From positions 1,409,162-1,419,418 of the forward strand of contig LSYV01000013.1 in assembly GCA_001584585.1 (NCBI GenBank): a DNA stretch of 10,257 bases, written 5' to 3'. How positions within the stretch are numbered: position 1 is the first letter of the stretch; the number at the start of each line of letters is the position of its first letter. The translations under genes were made by a program, and so were the position numbers. Positions 1 to 7,113 of this stretch are shown here, in pieces. Source of the DNA: Gonium pectorale. Lineage: Eukaryota > Chlorophyta > Chlorophyceae > Chlamydomonadales > Volvocaceae. The notes below the pieces were generated by a model that made no database searches, was not told the origin of the DNA, and worked only from the letters and a program-made list of their open reading frames with translations.

Positions 1-1193
1 TTCCGGGTCACCAACACAGTGCCGTGCAGGCGAGATAGACCAAAGTCCTGCGGATGTGACAAAGGCAACAGTAAGCGCCCGAGAGCAAGCAGGCAGCTTG
101 GGAGCCCGCGCGGCAGTCAGACAACGGGCCGGGAAGCGGAACGCAAGTGCATCGGGGAGGCACAACCACCGCAACGGACGGCGTTCAAGGTTAGCCCCCT
201 GGAAGAACCCCGCCGGCACCTTGGACGCTCGCAACCCGCCAGACCCACCGCGAGCTTGACCACCGGCGTTTCGCTGTCCGCGTTGGAGACGAGCACGTTG
301 GCGGGCTTCAGATCTGTAGCAGGTTCCGGATTCCAGGTTCCAGTCCCAGTTTCAGGCTGCAATGTCATTCCCTTTGTCCCAGCTTCGTAAGGCTACCGGT
401 TCGGCCATCGACCCATGCGTGGCGGGCGAGCGGCGGCTGGGTGCGAGGCCTTCCGCAGGTCCGTCCGTGACACCAGTCTGTGCACATGCGGTTTGCGCCG
501 CGGCGTTGAAACGCCCACCAACTGGCAAGCAAAGGAGATCTGCACAGCGCAGCACGCACAGCCATGACATGTCCCGCTCACCCCGATGCAAGATGGTGGG
601 GTGCAGGTACGACAGGGCCCTTCCGACCTGCAGCACGATGTGGAGGACCTGCCCAGGAGGTGCGTCCAGTTGCGAAAAGCGTGATAAGAGATTCAACGCG
701 AAGTAAAAAGGCAAGTAAGCTTTGCAGCGCATGCAACTCCGATCCCCATGCAGAAGAAGCATTCCAGGAGGAAGCATTCCAGGACGTGTGTGCATGGACG
801 TGCACCGGCGTCACGTGGTGGTCGCTCGCCGCGGACGTGCCTACGTAAATGCCTACAACCGGCAGCACCAACGGTGGCAGAGCGCCCGGCCATCAGGCGC
901 TTGCTGCGGGGCATTTCTGTGCAGTGCGGTAGTCTGTGCGATACGTCATTCCGTGCGATACGTCATTCCGTGCGATACAACAGTCTGTGTGCAGATGCCG
1001 TACCTTGGGCAGCGGCAACAGAGCACCGGGCCGGCCAGTGTCCCGATCCGCTCCTCCCGCATCGGCCGATGCGCGCCCTCCTCCCCCTTGTCCTCCTCCC
1101 CCTAGTTCTGCTCCTCCTCGTCCTCCTCCTCCGTACAGCAGTCGCGCCAGGCAGGTGTCCATCAGCTCCATCACCAGGCATGGCCGGGAGGGC
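1..1193 (-). CDS. Protein kinase, C-lobe exons (TKL/MAP3K-like), partial at left edge
   Basis: Predicted Ser/Thr protein kinase transferring phosphate from ATP to protein substrates. Four minus-strand exons are proposed: 1193-1004, 648-582, 313-249 and 47-1 (continuing past the edge). Introns are GT-AG and phases agree (0, 1, 0). The first exon encodes the hinge and start of the C-lobe (LVMELMD, then LLYG) followed by a Gly-rich insert and LLPLPK. The second gives helix E (VLHIVLQVGRALSYLHPTI) and HR. The intron splits the catalytic Asp codon (G|AT), and splicing restores HRDLKPANVLV with catalytic D and N. The third ends VVKLA and the fourth starts DFGLSRLHGT, supplying the metal-binding Asp. 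About 122 residues are visible. The pattern resembles TKL kinases of volvocine algae; this is family recall, not a search. The glycine loop and VAIK lysine were not found upstream, so the gene may be 5'-truncated or a pseudogene. The retained C-lobe shows no inactivating change. Confidence 0.85.
756..785. repeat. 15-bp tandem duplication in a kinase intron
   Basis: Two adjacent copies of gaagcattccagga plus one variable base, differing only at the last position. It lies inside the 355-nt intron proposed at 649-1003, so it should not affect the protein. Confidence 0.9.
936..978. repeat. 17-bp tandem repeat, about 2.5 copies
   Basis: Unit gtgcgatacgtcattcc occurs at 936-952 and 953-969, with a partial third copy gtgcgatac at 970-978. 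An agtctgtg-type sequence flanks both sides. It sits in the same kinase intron, about 25 bp from its 5' splice site on the minus strand. Confidence 0.9.
1077..1135. repeat. TCC-rich low-complexity tract coding a Gly-rich linker
   Basis: The plus strand is rich in CCTCCT-type triplets. Read on the minus strand in the kinase frame it gives GGGGRGGAELGGGGQGGGG-like sequence, directly after the kinase hinge. The tract is therefore coding, and the insert would sit near the linker leading to helix D/E. Triplet expansion would keep the frame. Confidence 0.7.
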
Positions 1194-1285
1194 CTGAGGT
1201 CCCGCGGGTCGGTCCATTGTGAGGGAGGGATTCCAAGGCCACAAGGCCGGCCACGCACGGCCGGTTAGGCCTACGGAGTAACGAT

Positions 1286-1441
1286 TCAGAGGTGGACCAG
1301 GGCAGTGCAAGGACAGGGGAAACGGACTAAAGGGACCCGGTCGTCCAAGCAGTCATCGATCTCCTCGACCAGGCCTCCTCGCGCCGCGCTTCCTTTTGCA
1401 ATGGCTTCCAGATAGTTTGCGCATGGTTCAGAGTGGTATCG
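1286..1441 (-). other. Possible upstream exon of the kinase, doubtful
   Basis: A pyrimidine-rich tract and CAG (1444-1442, minus strand) form a fair splice acceptor. They lead into an open frame with YLEAIAKG and LVEEIDDCLDD that ends at a TGA at 1288-1286. The position fits helix C of the kinase (a family pattern like EVEVLARC-HPNVV), but the match is weak. No donor in the phase needed to join the exon starting at 1193 is visible. It could equally be a decayed exon or chance. Confidence 0.2.
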
Positions 1442-1488
1442 CTGGGCGTGAGGCGCGGTCTAGAGAGGGGCGGTTAGCAGCTTACAAA

Positions 1489-1563
1489 CAGATCAGCGAC
1501 GTTACAGTACCCCCGACGCTGGGGCACCCGGCCCGCCGCCGGGAAAATACTGCGGTGAAGTAC
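1489..1563. repeat. Direct repeat copy 1, hairpin-forming
   Basis: Nearly the same sequence recurs at 1682-1757, in the same orientation and 193 bp away. The unit begins cagatcagcgacgttacagt, contains a GC-rich gccgccggg stretch and ends near actgcggtga. It includes a minus-strand TGTAA (1506-1502). Compared with copy 2 it has a few substitutions and one short indel near its end. Confidence 0.9.
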
Positions 1564-1584
1564 AAACGGTTGGTACCTGACAAT

Positions 1585-1637
1585 TACCATGGCCATGGTA
1601 TCATGGGGATTACCATGAGGATTACCATGGCCGAGGC
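1585..1637. repeat. CCATGG-rich palindrome cluster
   Basis: taccatggccatggta at 1585-1600 is a perfect 16-bp palindrome. It is followed by further ggattaccatg repeats (about 1608-1630), giving several ATTACCATGG-type elements in about 50 bp. The cluster lies exactly between the two direct repeat copies. Function unknown; it could be part of a small non-autonomous element. Confidence 0.8.
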
Positions 1638-1681
1638 CCAAGGCAGCATGCCACGCACTGCGCCAGGAATCGAACCCAGAT

Positions 1682-1757
1682 CAGATCAGCGACGTTACAG
1701 TAACCCCGACGCTGGGGGACCCGGCCTGCCGCCGGGAAAATACTGCGGTGAGAGTAC
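1682..1757. repeat. Direct repeat copy 2, hairpin-forming
   Basis: Second copy of the ~75-bp repeat. cagcg and cgctg arms enclose an inner gttac-a-gtaac stem, followed by a cccggc/gccggg stem. Its minus-strand TGTAA (1699-1695) lies about 115 nt past the stop codon of the upstream minus-strand gene, a plausible place for 3'-end formation. Confidence 0.9.
1695..1699 (-). terminator. Candidate polyadenylation signal TGTAA
   Basis: TGTAA on the minus strand (TTACA on plus) about 115 nt downstream of the stop at 1816-1814. TGTAA is the usual poly(A) signal in Chlamydomonas and relatives. Further copies downstream at 1506-1502 and 1486-1482 could be alternative sites. A five-base motif is common by chance, so this rests on position. 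Confidence 0.35.
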
Positions 1758-1813
1758 GGGCAGCAAGGCAGCACTAGCAGACAAACCAAGCAATGAAACC
1801 GCGGCCGAGTGCT

Positions 1814-3987
1814 TCACCCAAGCAGGGGGCCCGTGGCGGGGCATGCAGAGAGCCCGCGCATGGGCCGTGCACAAACGAGGCCCGCCACCCAACAAGTCCA
1901 ACCACGCCTGCGCGAACCCACGACCCCCGCGTCGTCTTGCCCAGCAGAGCTATCACAACGTTGTGTGGCCGGTTGGGCATGCGGCGCAGCGTCGGCCTCC
2001 GCAGCGTCGGCCTCCGCGTCAGCGGTTACCTTGCAGCGCCCGATTGCCGAGGCCCACTCCAGACGCAGGTTGATGCGCCCGAGCAGGTCCTCCAGGTCAG
2101 ACGGCGACAGCGATGGACGCCGCGTCAGGACGAGCGTGTCATTCTCGTCCGCCTCGTAGCCAATCGCCTCCAGCATGTGGCGTATCGAAGGCAGGCCGTA
2201 CTCGATGCAGTTGCTGCTGTAGACACGGCCCCACTCCCGGCGGGGCCGCGACGCCTTCACCAAAACGACACAGGGGATGTCCAGGAGCCTCAAGTAGAGC
2301 AGCAGACGACGGCGCTGCTCATCGGCGCTCAGCGCCCTGTTCTGGGGGCCCGGGAGCGCCAGCACCATCGCCCGCCCGATGTCAAGCGAGCGGCCAACGT
2401 GGGTGCCCAGGTGGGTGCCGTCACCGTGAGAGCGGGGCTCCCCGCTCTGGCCAACCTCCGATAGGTCGTTGGAGTAGCTGTGGGGGTTGCATGGCAGGAT
2501 GAGCCCAGGGTGTGTGCGATGACAGCGATGACGGGCATGGGGCACAGCGAGTGCCGCATGCCGTCGAACAGCTTGACGTAGATCCGACGGCCGTTAACAG
2601 TCGCATCGAACATCCTGGCGAGCGTCTGCGGGTAGGGGTGAAAACAGGAACAGGCCGTAGTGCTGACTGGGAGGAGGCCGACGCTTGTATCAGTACAGGT
2701 GCTCACGGTGCTCTAATACGCGCACGAAGCACACACCGGTTCTGGCGTGGATGCGGTGGTGGGCGTGGTGGTGGCGTCACGAACCCGGTGGCAATGCAAA
2801 TTGCTGATTGCCGCGAATCAAGCGTAGCAATACGGCGCACTGCACGGTTCGAATAAATAGCAACCAAACCCAAGTAGATACCTCTTCTGTCACATGACCC
2901 TACATAAAACCGAGCACCCAGGATAAAAAGAATATGCCAGCACGGATACACCGCCTACCGCCGCAAAGCTTGTCTGGTACAGGCGCTGTGGGTCAGCCTC
3001 CACGATCTTCGCCACCTCCAGGACGACCTGCTTCTTGACACCAAGCACGCCCGCCGGCACCCAGCCCAGCTCAGACAGCCAGCGAGGGAACTCCGCCGTG
3101 ATCCTCGCGAGGGACTCGGCCTTCTTTCTCGGCGTACTGAAGTCCACCTGCGCCGTTGCACGGCAGTACTAAGGGTGAGTGTCCACATGTGAGCGGCATG
3201 GGTCGAAGGTGTTCGGTTATGCAGACGGAATGAGCAGACAAAATCGATAGGCAAGCAGGTCGCGCGTCAACAGGAAGCCAGCCGGTAGCCCCTAAGTACC
3301 ACGCACGGTGCGCCATGCCATGCGCGGAGTGCCAGGTTGAGTGGATCTGCCCGCCCAACCGCCAACCACTGCGTGTCCCAAACCCCCGCGGGCCGAAACG
3401 TCTGACCTCGAAGGCCGCCTTCCCGGGCTCGAAGACGAGAGCCATGAAGTCCCCGGCCTCCCCATTGCGGTAGTCGTCGGTGTTGAACACCCGCACCGCC
3501 GCCACCGGCAGCCCCCACGCATGCTTCCCGCCGCTTGCCACCGGGAACAGGACGGCGAGCTGCTCAAGGCGGCGGCGCCACTCCGCTCGCTGCTCGGGCG
3601 TGGACACCTCGGCACCTGGCCGCAGGATCCACACGCGATCCGGGTTGCCTGAGGTGGCGTTGGCGACGAACTCCCCGAAGTTGCCCCCGGGCCCGTACAC
3701 CTGCATGGAACAGGAAGACGGACCGTTTCCGGTAAGCGCCGTGTTGCAATTATTACAAGCAAATGCCAGACTGCGAGCAAGCCGCTCAGGCAGCGTACCC
3801 GAGCGACTAAGCACGAGGTGGTGGTCATGTCGAATTCCTTACACGCATCACCAATATCAGGAACAATGAACTTCCCCCTCCGGCGCTTCTGGGGCCGCTC
3901 CTCGGTCCTCGGCCGCTCCCGCTCCAAGGATGCTGCCTCCCGGCCGAGGACCAGCCACGGATTACTTTGCCTTTGGGGACCTCGCAT
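1814..3987 (-). CDS. Four-exon gene of unknown function with two apparent frameshifts
   Basis: I do not recognise this family. Exon 1 is 3987-3799: ATG after an in-frame TAG at 4047, with a basic QKRRRGK stretch that could be a nuclear signal. Exon 2 is 3700 to about 3300, starting VYGPGGNFGEF. Exon 3 is 3147-2959 (PRWLSELGWVPAG). Exon 4 starts at 2625 (TLARMFDATVNGRRIYVKLF) and reads to a TGA at 1816-1814. Introns are 98, about 152 and 333 nt with phase 0 at each junction; splice sites 3798/3701, 3148, 2958 and 2626 look good. Two breaks occur. Near 3387-3383 the likely protein moves to another frame (VWDTQWLAVGR), and near 2510-2504 it moves from IAHTLG to LILPCNPHS. Each is explained by one missing base beside a G run. 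This suggests sequence error or a young pseudogene. An alternative end is a donor at 2029 (AAG|GTAACC) into an unseen exon. Confidence 0.6.
1986..2015. repeat. 15-bp tandem duplication, coding
   Basis: gcagcgtcggcctcc occurs twice in direct succession. In the minus-strand frame it encodes an AEADA-type repeat near the C-terminus of the unknown gene. It lies just after the possible splice donor at 2029, so it may be intronic instead. Confidence 0.85.
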
Positions 3988-4304
3988 GGGGGTGCGCGAT
4001 GAGCGGGGTAGACCGTGGGGCAGCCGGCGTCGGCGCCTTGCGAGCTAAGTGCGGGAACGGCTCTGTGCGTCTGGGCGCCAGACTCTGAGAGCCAGAGGTT
4101 CAGGCGGGAGCACGGCAATTTTGCAAGGGATTTTCACGGCAAATTTCCCCGTTCCCTGAGGCCTCTGGACTCAGCCCACAGGCTCTCACTCGCTACAACC
4201 AATTACATACAGGGCATCTTCCAAAAACAGTCTAGCCGTGCAGTCCAGAAAAGCTTTTGACAACAGGTCAATTTGAAATATTGCCCAAGCAAACTTGACC
4301 TCAA
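3988..4304. promoter_or_regulatory. Shared interval between divergent genes, probable promoter region
   Basis: 317 bp separate the minus-strand ATG (3987) from the plus-strand ATG (4305), so both promoters and 5' UTRs must lie here or overlap. The right half is more AT-rich, with a CCAAT at 4199-4203 and runs such as ggcaattttgcaagggatttt around 4113. No convincing TATA box is seen. The plus start has a favourable context (caaATGG). Divergent pairs with one short promoter are common in Chlamydomonas. Confidence 0.45.
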
Positions 4305-5320
4305 ATGGCGGCCAACATGGTGCCAGCGATGCCTTCTGCGAGCGGTGCGAGCGCCGGGCTGTTCGCGCCAGGAGCAGGCGAAATCACGAGCAAGGCGCAC
4401 GTTGGCCAGCGCGCCCACTACGTGGCGCAGCTCCGAGGTAAAATGGCATGTATGTTGGTCATACGGTCGCTTGCGATAAGCTGTATCGCCAGGCTGCTCT
4501 TTTCACGGCCTCAGCCTTCAAATTCACTGCTCACCTGCAACTCTTACTGTGCCGCAGCGACGGGCTGCAACGTTTCCGACACGGACCTGGGCGACGCCTT
4601 TTGCACTCTGAGCAAGGCGGCAAACCTGCTGGAGAGCACGGATAGCCCGGGTAAGCAGCCGTGGGGGACTCTACTCCTTGGCAGGCGGTTGGCAGGGTGG
4701 CCGCGTAGAACATGGGCAGCAGCATGGCTTGCCGCCTTTCCAGCACCTGTTAGTGCGTGGGTTGCACAGCAGCGTCCGGCAACCAACTCTGCGTCTGCCC
4801 GGATACCCTGAGGGTTATAGACCGCCTTCCTGTGTTTGTGCGCGCCTTACAACGGCCCCGCACTGTAGAGCCTCTCTCCACCGGGTGTCGGTGCCCTGCA
4901 ACACCCCCACATGCGTGCATGCCCGCAGGCGAGCGTCAATTGGAAGCGAAAGTGGACCAGCTCTCGGCTGACCTGGTGGCGGTCAAGGCCGAGGTCAAGG
5001 CCGACATGGCCAGTATGATGTCCATGCTGGTCGGAATCAAGGCGGGGCAGGGCAACGTGGCGCACCGCAACATGAACGGCAACAGCCGGATGCTGGAGCA
5101 CGCCCTGGAGCCGCTCATGGCGGAGGCGGGCGAGAACGTGGGCAAGTACCCCGAGCAGGCCGTCCCCTTCCCGGCCACCCTGGCGGTGCTGACGACCCTC
5201 AGCAACGCCCAGCTGGACAACCTGCAGCAGTTCTACGGCCGCGAGTTCAAGGGCGTCAGCATCGCGGCGCGGCAGACCGCCTTCGCTGCCTTCATTGGGG
5301 CGCTGTCTGCACGCTCCTGA
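4305..5320 (+). CDS. Three-exon gene, unknown coiled-coil protein of 205 aa
   Basis: I do not recognise this family. Exons are 4305-4437, 4558-4650 and 4929-5320. The introns (120 and 278 nt) begin GTAAAA and GTAAGC and end GCAG. Both are phase 1, so the reading frame is kept throughout and ends at TGA 5318-5320. Exon 1 gives an Ala/Ser/Gly-rich start and VGQRAHYVAQLR. Exon 2 gives LGDAFCTLSKAANLLEST. Exon 3 starts with a heptad-like stretch (LEAKVDQLSADLVAVKAEV), likely a short coiled coil. It then has LEHALEPLMAEAGENVGKYP and a C-terminal helical part (LTTLSNAQLDNLQQFYGREF ... AARQTAFAAFIGALSARS). No signal peptide or membrane helix is seen, so it is probably soluble. It is divergently transcribed from the unknown minus-strand gene. 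Intron 1 is a multiple of three and lacks stops, so its retention would also leave an open frame. Confidence 0.7.
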
Positions 5321-5353
5321 GCGGCGGCGTGCTCACCGTATTGACGACATAAT
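5222..5353 (+). repeat. Inverted-repeat arm 1 (3' end of the coiled-coil gene)
   Basis: Runs from ctgcagcagttctac to cgtattgacgacataat, covering the last ~33 codons, the stop and 33 nt of 3' flank. The same sequence is found in inverse orientation at 5788-5931. Confidence 0.9.
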
Positions 5354-5438
5354 TGAACCAATCGAAGCAACTCTGTGGGTTCTCTCGGGACATCTATGGG
5401 CATTCGGGACAATGTCACGTTCATTACCTGCCATGCGA

Positions 5439-5458
5439 GTGTGTGTGTGCGCGCACAC
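5439..5458. repeat. Alternating GT/GC tract, Z-DNA-prone
   Basis: Twenty bases of strict purine-pyrimidine alternation; the inner 14 (gtgtgcgcgcacac, 5445-5458) form a perfect palindrome. Such tracts can adopt Z-DNA or a cruciform. It falls in the presumed 3' UTR. Confidence 0.8.
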
Positions 5459-5516
5459 GAGCAAGCCCAGCTGGTTAGCTTTCCTATGCCGCTGCTATGC
5501 CAACACTTCCACTATT

Positions 5517-5574
5517 GGAAAGCTCAGTGATTTTCATGATCAGCTGGAAAGCTCAATGATTTTCATGATCAGCT
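5517..5574. repeat. 29-bp tandem duplication
   Basis: Two adjacent copies starting ggaaagctca and ending tttcatgatcagct, with one difference (gtgatt in copy 1, atgatt in copy 2). It lies in the spacer between the inverted arms. Each copy has a short atgatcag-type palindromic core. Confidence 0.9.
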
Positions 5575-5781
5575 GGCAACGTGAATGTGGCAAGTTTCTG
5601 CTGCGCCTGGGTAGATCTGCGTGTCATGTGCGTGTGCGTGCCAATCTGCGTGTGTGCAGCGTCTCAGTGCGGCTATGCGTCTGAAAGCCCAGAGGGAAGC
5701 GGATAAGCGTCTGTCAGAGAGTTGCTGTGGGCGCTCGAAGGGGTGACGCAGGGCCGTAAGGTGGTCTGGCACGAATCTATC

Positions 5782-5786
5782 TGTAA
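5782..5786 (+). terminator. Candidate polyadenylation signal TGTAA
   Basis: TGTAA about 460 nt after the stop of the coiled-coil gene. It is the first plus-strand TGTAA I see after that stop. It ends one base before the inverted exon copy begins (5788), so cleavage 10-20 nt later would fall inside the copy. Confidence 0.3.
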
Positions 5787-5787
5787 G

Positions 5788-5931
5788 ATTATGTCGTCAA
5801 TACGCCCCAATAGTGAGCACGCCGCCGCTCAGGAGCGTGCAGACAGCGCCCCAATGAAGGCAGCGAAGGCGCTCTGCCGCGCCGCCATGCTGTGCCCTTG
5901 AACTCGCGACCGTACGGTAGAACTGCTGCAG
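5788..5931 (-). pseudogene. Inverted damaged copy of the last exon of the coiled-coil gene
   Basis: The minus strand repeats arm 1 from ctgcagcagttctac through the stop codon and 3' flank to cgtattgacgacataat. It carries a ~5-nt insertion after ttctac, a 1-nt loss near the region coding GVSIAARQ, several substitutions (for example coding MAARQSAFAAFIG instead of IAARQTAFAAFIG), and an ~8-nt insertion (tattgggg) just after the stop. The frame is broken, and no upstream part of the exon follows past 5931. It may derive from a paralogue, since some differences are amino-acid changes. No promoter is evident. Confidence 0.85.
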
Positions 5932-6119
5932 CTCATTAAGAATGCAATATTACAAGAAGGGACAATCCGACAAGCACGGATATCCTTGAACCCCAAAAGC
6001 TGCACATAAGCAAGCACAGAAAGATGTTTGCCGAGATTGCTCGAACGGCGAGCCACCTGCGCGCGGCTACCGGACGTTGTTCCATAACGTAGTTTCTCAC
6101 TCTCGCGACACCCCAGCAT

Positions 6120-7056
6120 GCAACCATACTGTGGAGAAAGCGGCTGGGCTGGTCGCAAAGGGTGAGGCGCAGGCCGATGCTAGGGAAACCCTACCCGCCG
6201 CCGCTGACCCCTTTGCAAGCCTACCTGTACTGGGTCCGTATCGTGAAAGGGGACAAGCGATACGTCAGCGACCTGCACCAGGGCCTAAAGCGAGTACTGG
6301 ACCCACAGATCCAAGCCGGTTGGACGAATGACACGGTTTACACCCGAGCATGGGCCGACGCTGCTCCCACCCTGGACAAAGGGTGCGGGGAGCTGCTCTT
6401 TAGTGATAACTCCATCCCTTGGAATGAAGCGCGGTGCGCGTTTAAGTTCCGCTGGGGTGTCAGCTGGAACGCAAAGCGGGCCGCACGGTTCAAACGCCCG
6501 ATCTGAACGGGACGGCAGGGCGGTCACGCGAGCGACGGCAACTGCATACACTACTGCGGTCACCCCAACAGTAACACACACGCACTCGGGGGATGCCCCA
6601 ACCCCGCCTTTAAGGCGCTGTACATTGCCCGACACAACGATGGCGTGCAAACCATTGCCCATGCCATGCACAAGGGACGCGTTGGGGGCTGTTACATGGT
6701 CATGGACGCGTGCGCCAGGGACAAAGCGCCCGCCTATATTGACGGAGACAGATTTCTCAAGTGGCTACTACCTCGACTTGCCAGGACCAATCCCACTAAT
6801 AAGCTTGGCAAGCCCAGACCTCCTCATCATACCCACACTACCTCTCCACACCGTACGGCAAGGAAAATACCCGCGCACACGACAGGATTCTGTACATATC
6901 GTGGAGATAGGGTACACCTCCGACACTAGATACGACGTGAAACAGCACGAAAAGATGGAACAATACGCGGAGCTGGCCATCCTACTCCTAAACGTTTTTA
7001 CGAAAAACACCCCTTGTTGTGGATATGACTCACGAAAAATGAGAGGGCAAACTTGA
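6120..7056 (+). pseudogene. Non-LTR retrotransposon polyprotein, C-terminal fragment
   Basis: The frame is open from about 6090 and protein-like from about 6180 (LTPLQAYLYWVRIVKGDK, then LKRVLDPQIQAGWTNDTVYT and WNEARCAFKFRW), up to a TGA at 6504-6506. In the same frame after the stop lies a zinc-knuckle-like C-x3-C-x7-H-x4-C (Cys codons at 6543, 6555 and 6594) followed by KALYIARHNDGV and GGCYMVMDACA. The frame then shifts by about one base near 6780-6812 and continues PDLLIIP ... VHIVEIGYTSDTRYD ... HEKMEQYAEL, fading near 6990. From memory, this order (basic helical region, CCHC, RHN, PD...VEIGYTSDTR) is that of the C-terminal end of algal LINE-type polyproteins. The last block could be nuclease-like. 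The reverse transcriptase proper and the extreme C-terminus are missing, so it is a dead, 5'-truncated copy. Confidence 0.75.
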
Positions 7057-7092
7057 CCCGGACTTGAGAAAAATGAGGTTCTGATAGGCATA

Positions 7093-7113
7093 TCGTCGTC
7101 AGCCACACGAATT
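7093..7113 (+). repeat. Recurrent 21-bp motif, copy 1
   Basis: tcgtcgtcagccacacgaat plus t; 18 of 21 positions match copy 2 at 7379-7399. Confidence 0.5.

Larger units (their letters stand above)
1194..1813. other. Interval between two minus-strand genes, no firm gene
   Basis: About 620 bp separate the first clear kinase exon from the stop of the next minus-strand gene. It holds the doubtful kinase exon at 1286-1441, two direct ~75-bp repeats, a CCATGG-rich palindromic core and three minus-strand TGTAA motifs (at 1486, 1506 and 1699). Kinase N-lobe sequence (GxGxxG, VAIK) was searched for by eye in all three minus frames and not seen. A plus-strand open frame starting at 1396 has no recognisable motif and crosses the repeats. 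Confidence 0.6.
5354..5787. other. Spacer between inverted arms, 3' UTR/flank of the coiled-coil gene
   Basis: 434 bp with no convincing gene. It contains an alternating purine-pyrimidine tract at 5439-5458, a 29-bp tandem duplication at 5517-5574 and several CGTGTGCGTG-like stretches near 5620-5660. A plus-strand TGTAA lies at its very end (5782-5786). If the coiled-coil gene uses that signal, this stretch is its 3' UTR. Confidence 0.5.

Noticed and set aside
19..390. Plus-strand open frame of 123 codons
   Set aside because: It lies antisense to the kinase exons at 249-313 and 1-47, which have clear motifs and matching splice phases; the plus-strand product has no recognisable feature.
352..795. 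Single long minus-strand open frame of 147 codons read as one protein
   Set aside because: Only 582-648 within it is kinase-like. The rest reads across two introns, and splicing explains the motif better.
1661..1680. tRNA-like T-arm / B-box (GGTTCGATTCC on the minus strand)
   Set aside because: The T-stem pairs well, but no matching acceptor strand, anticodon arm or D-arm could be built within 80 nt. It is probably chance or an old tRNA-derived fragment.
1396..2073. Plus-strand open frame of 225 codons
   Set aside because: It crosses both direct repeats and the palindrome cluster and has no motif. Its 3' part is antisense to the last exon of the minus-strand gene.
1793..2464. Plus-strand open frame of 223 codons
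   Set aside because: It is the antisense shadow of the minus-strand exon at 1814-2625, whose frame carries the protein-like sequence.
6285..6671. Minus-strand open frame of 128 codons
   Set aside because: Antisense to the retrotransposon fragment, which has recognisable blocks on the plus strand.
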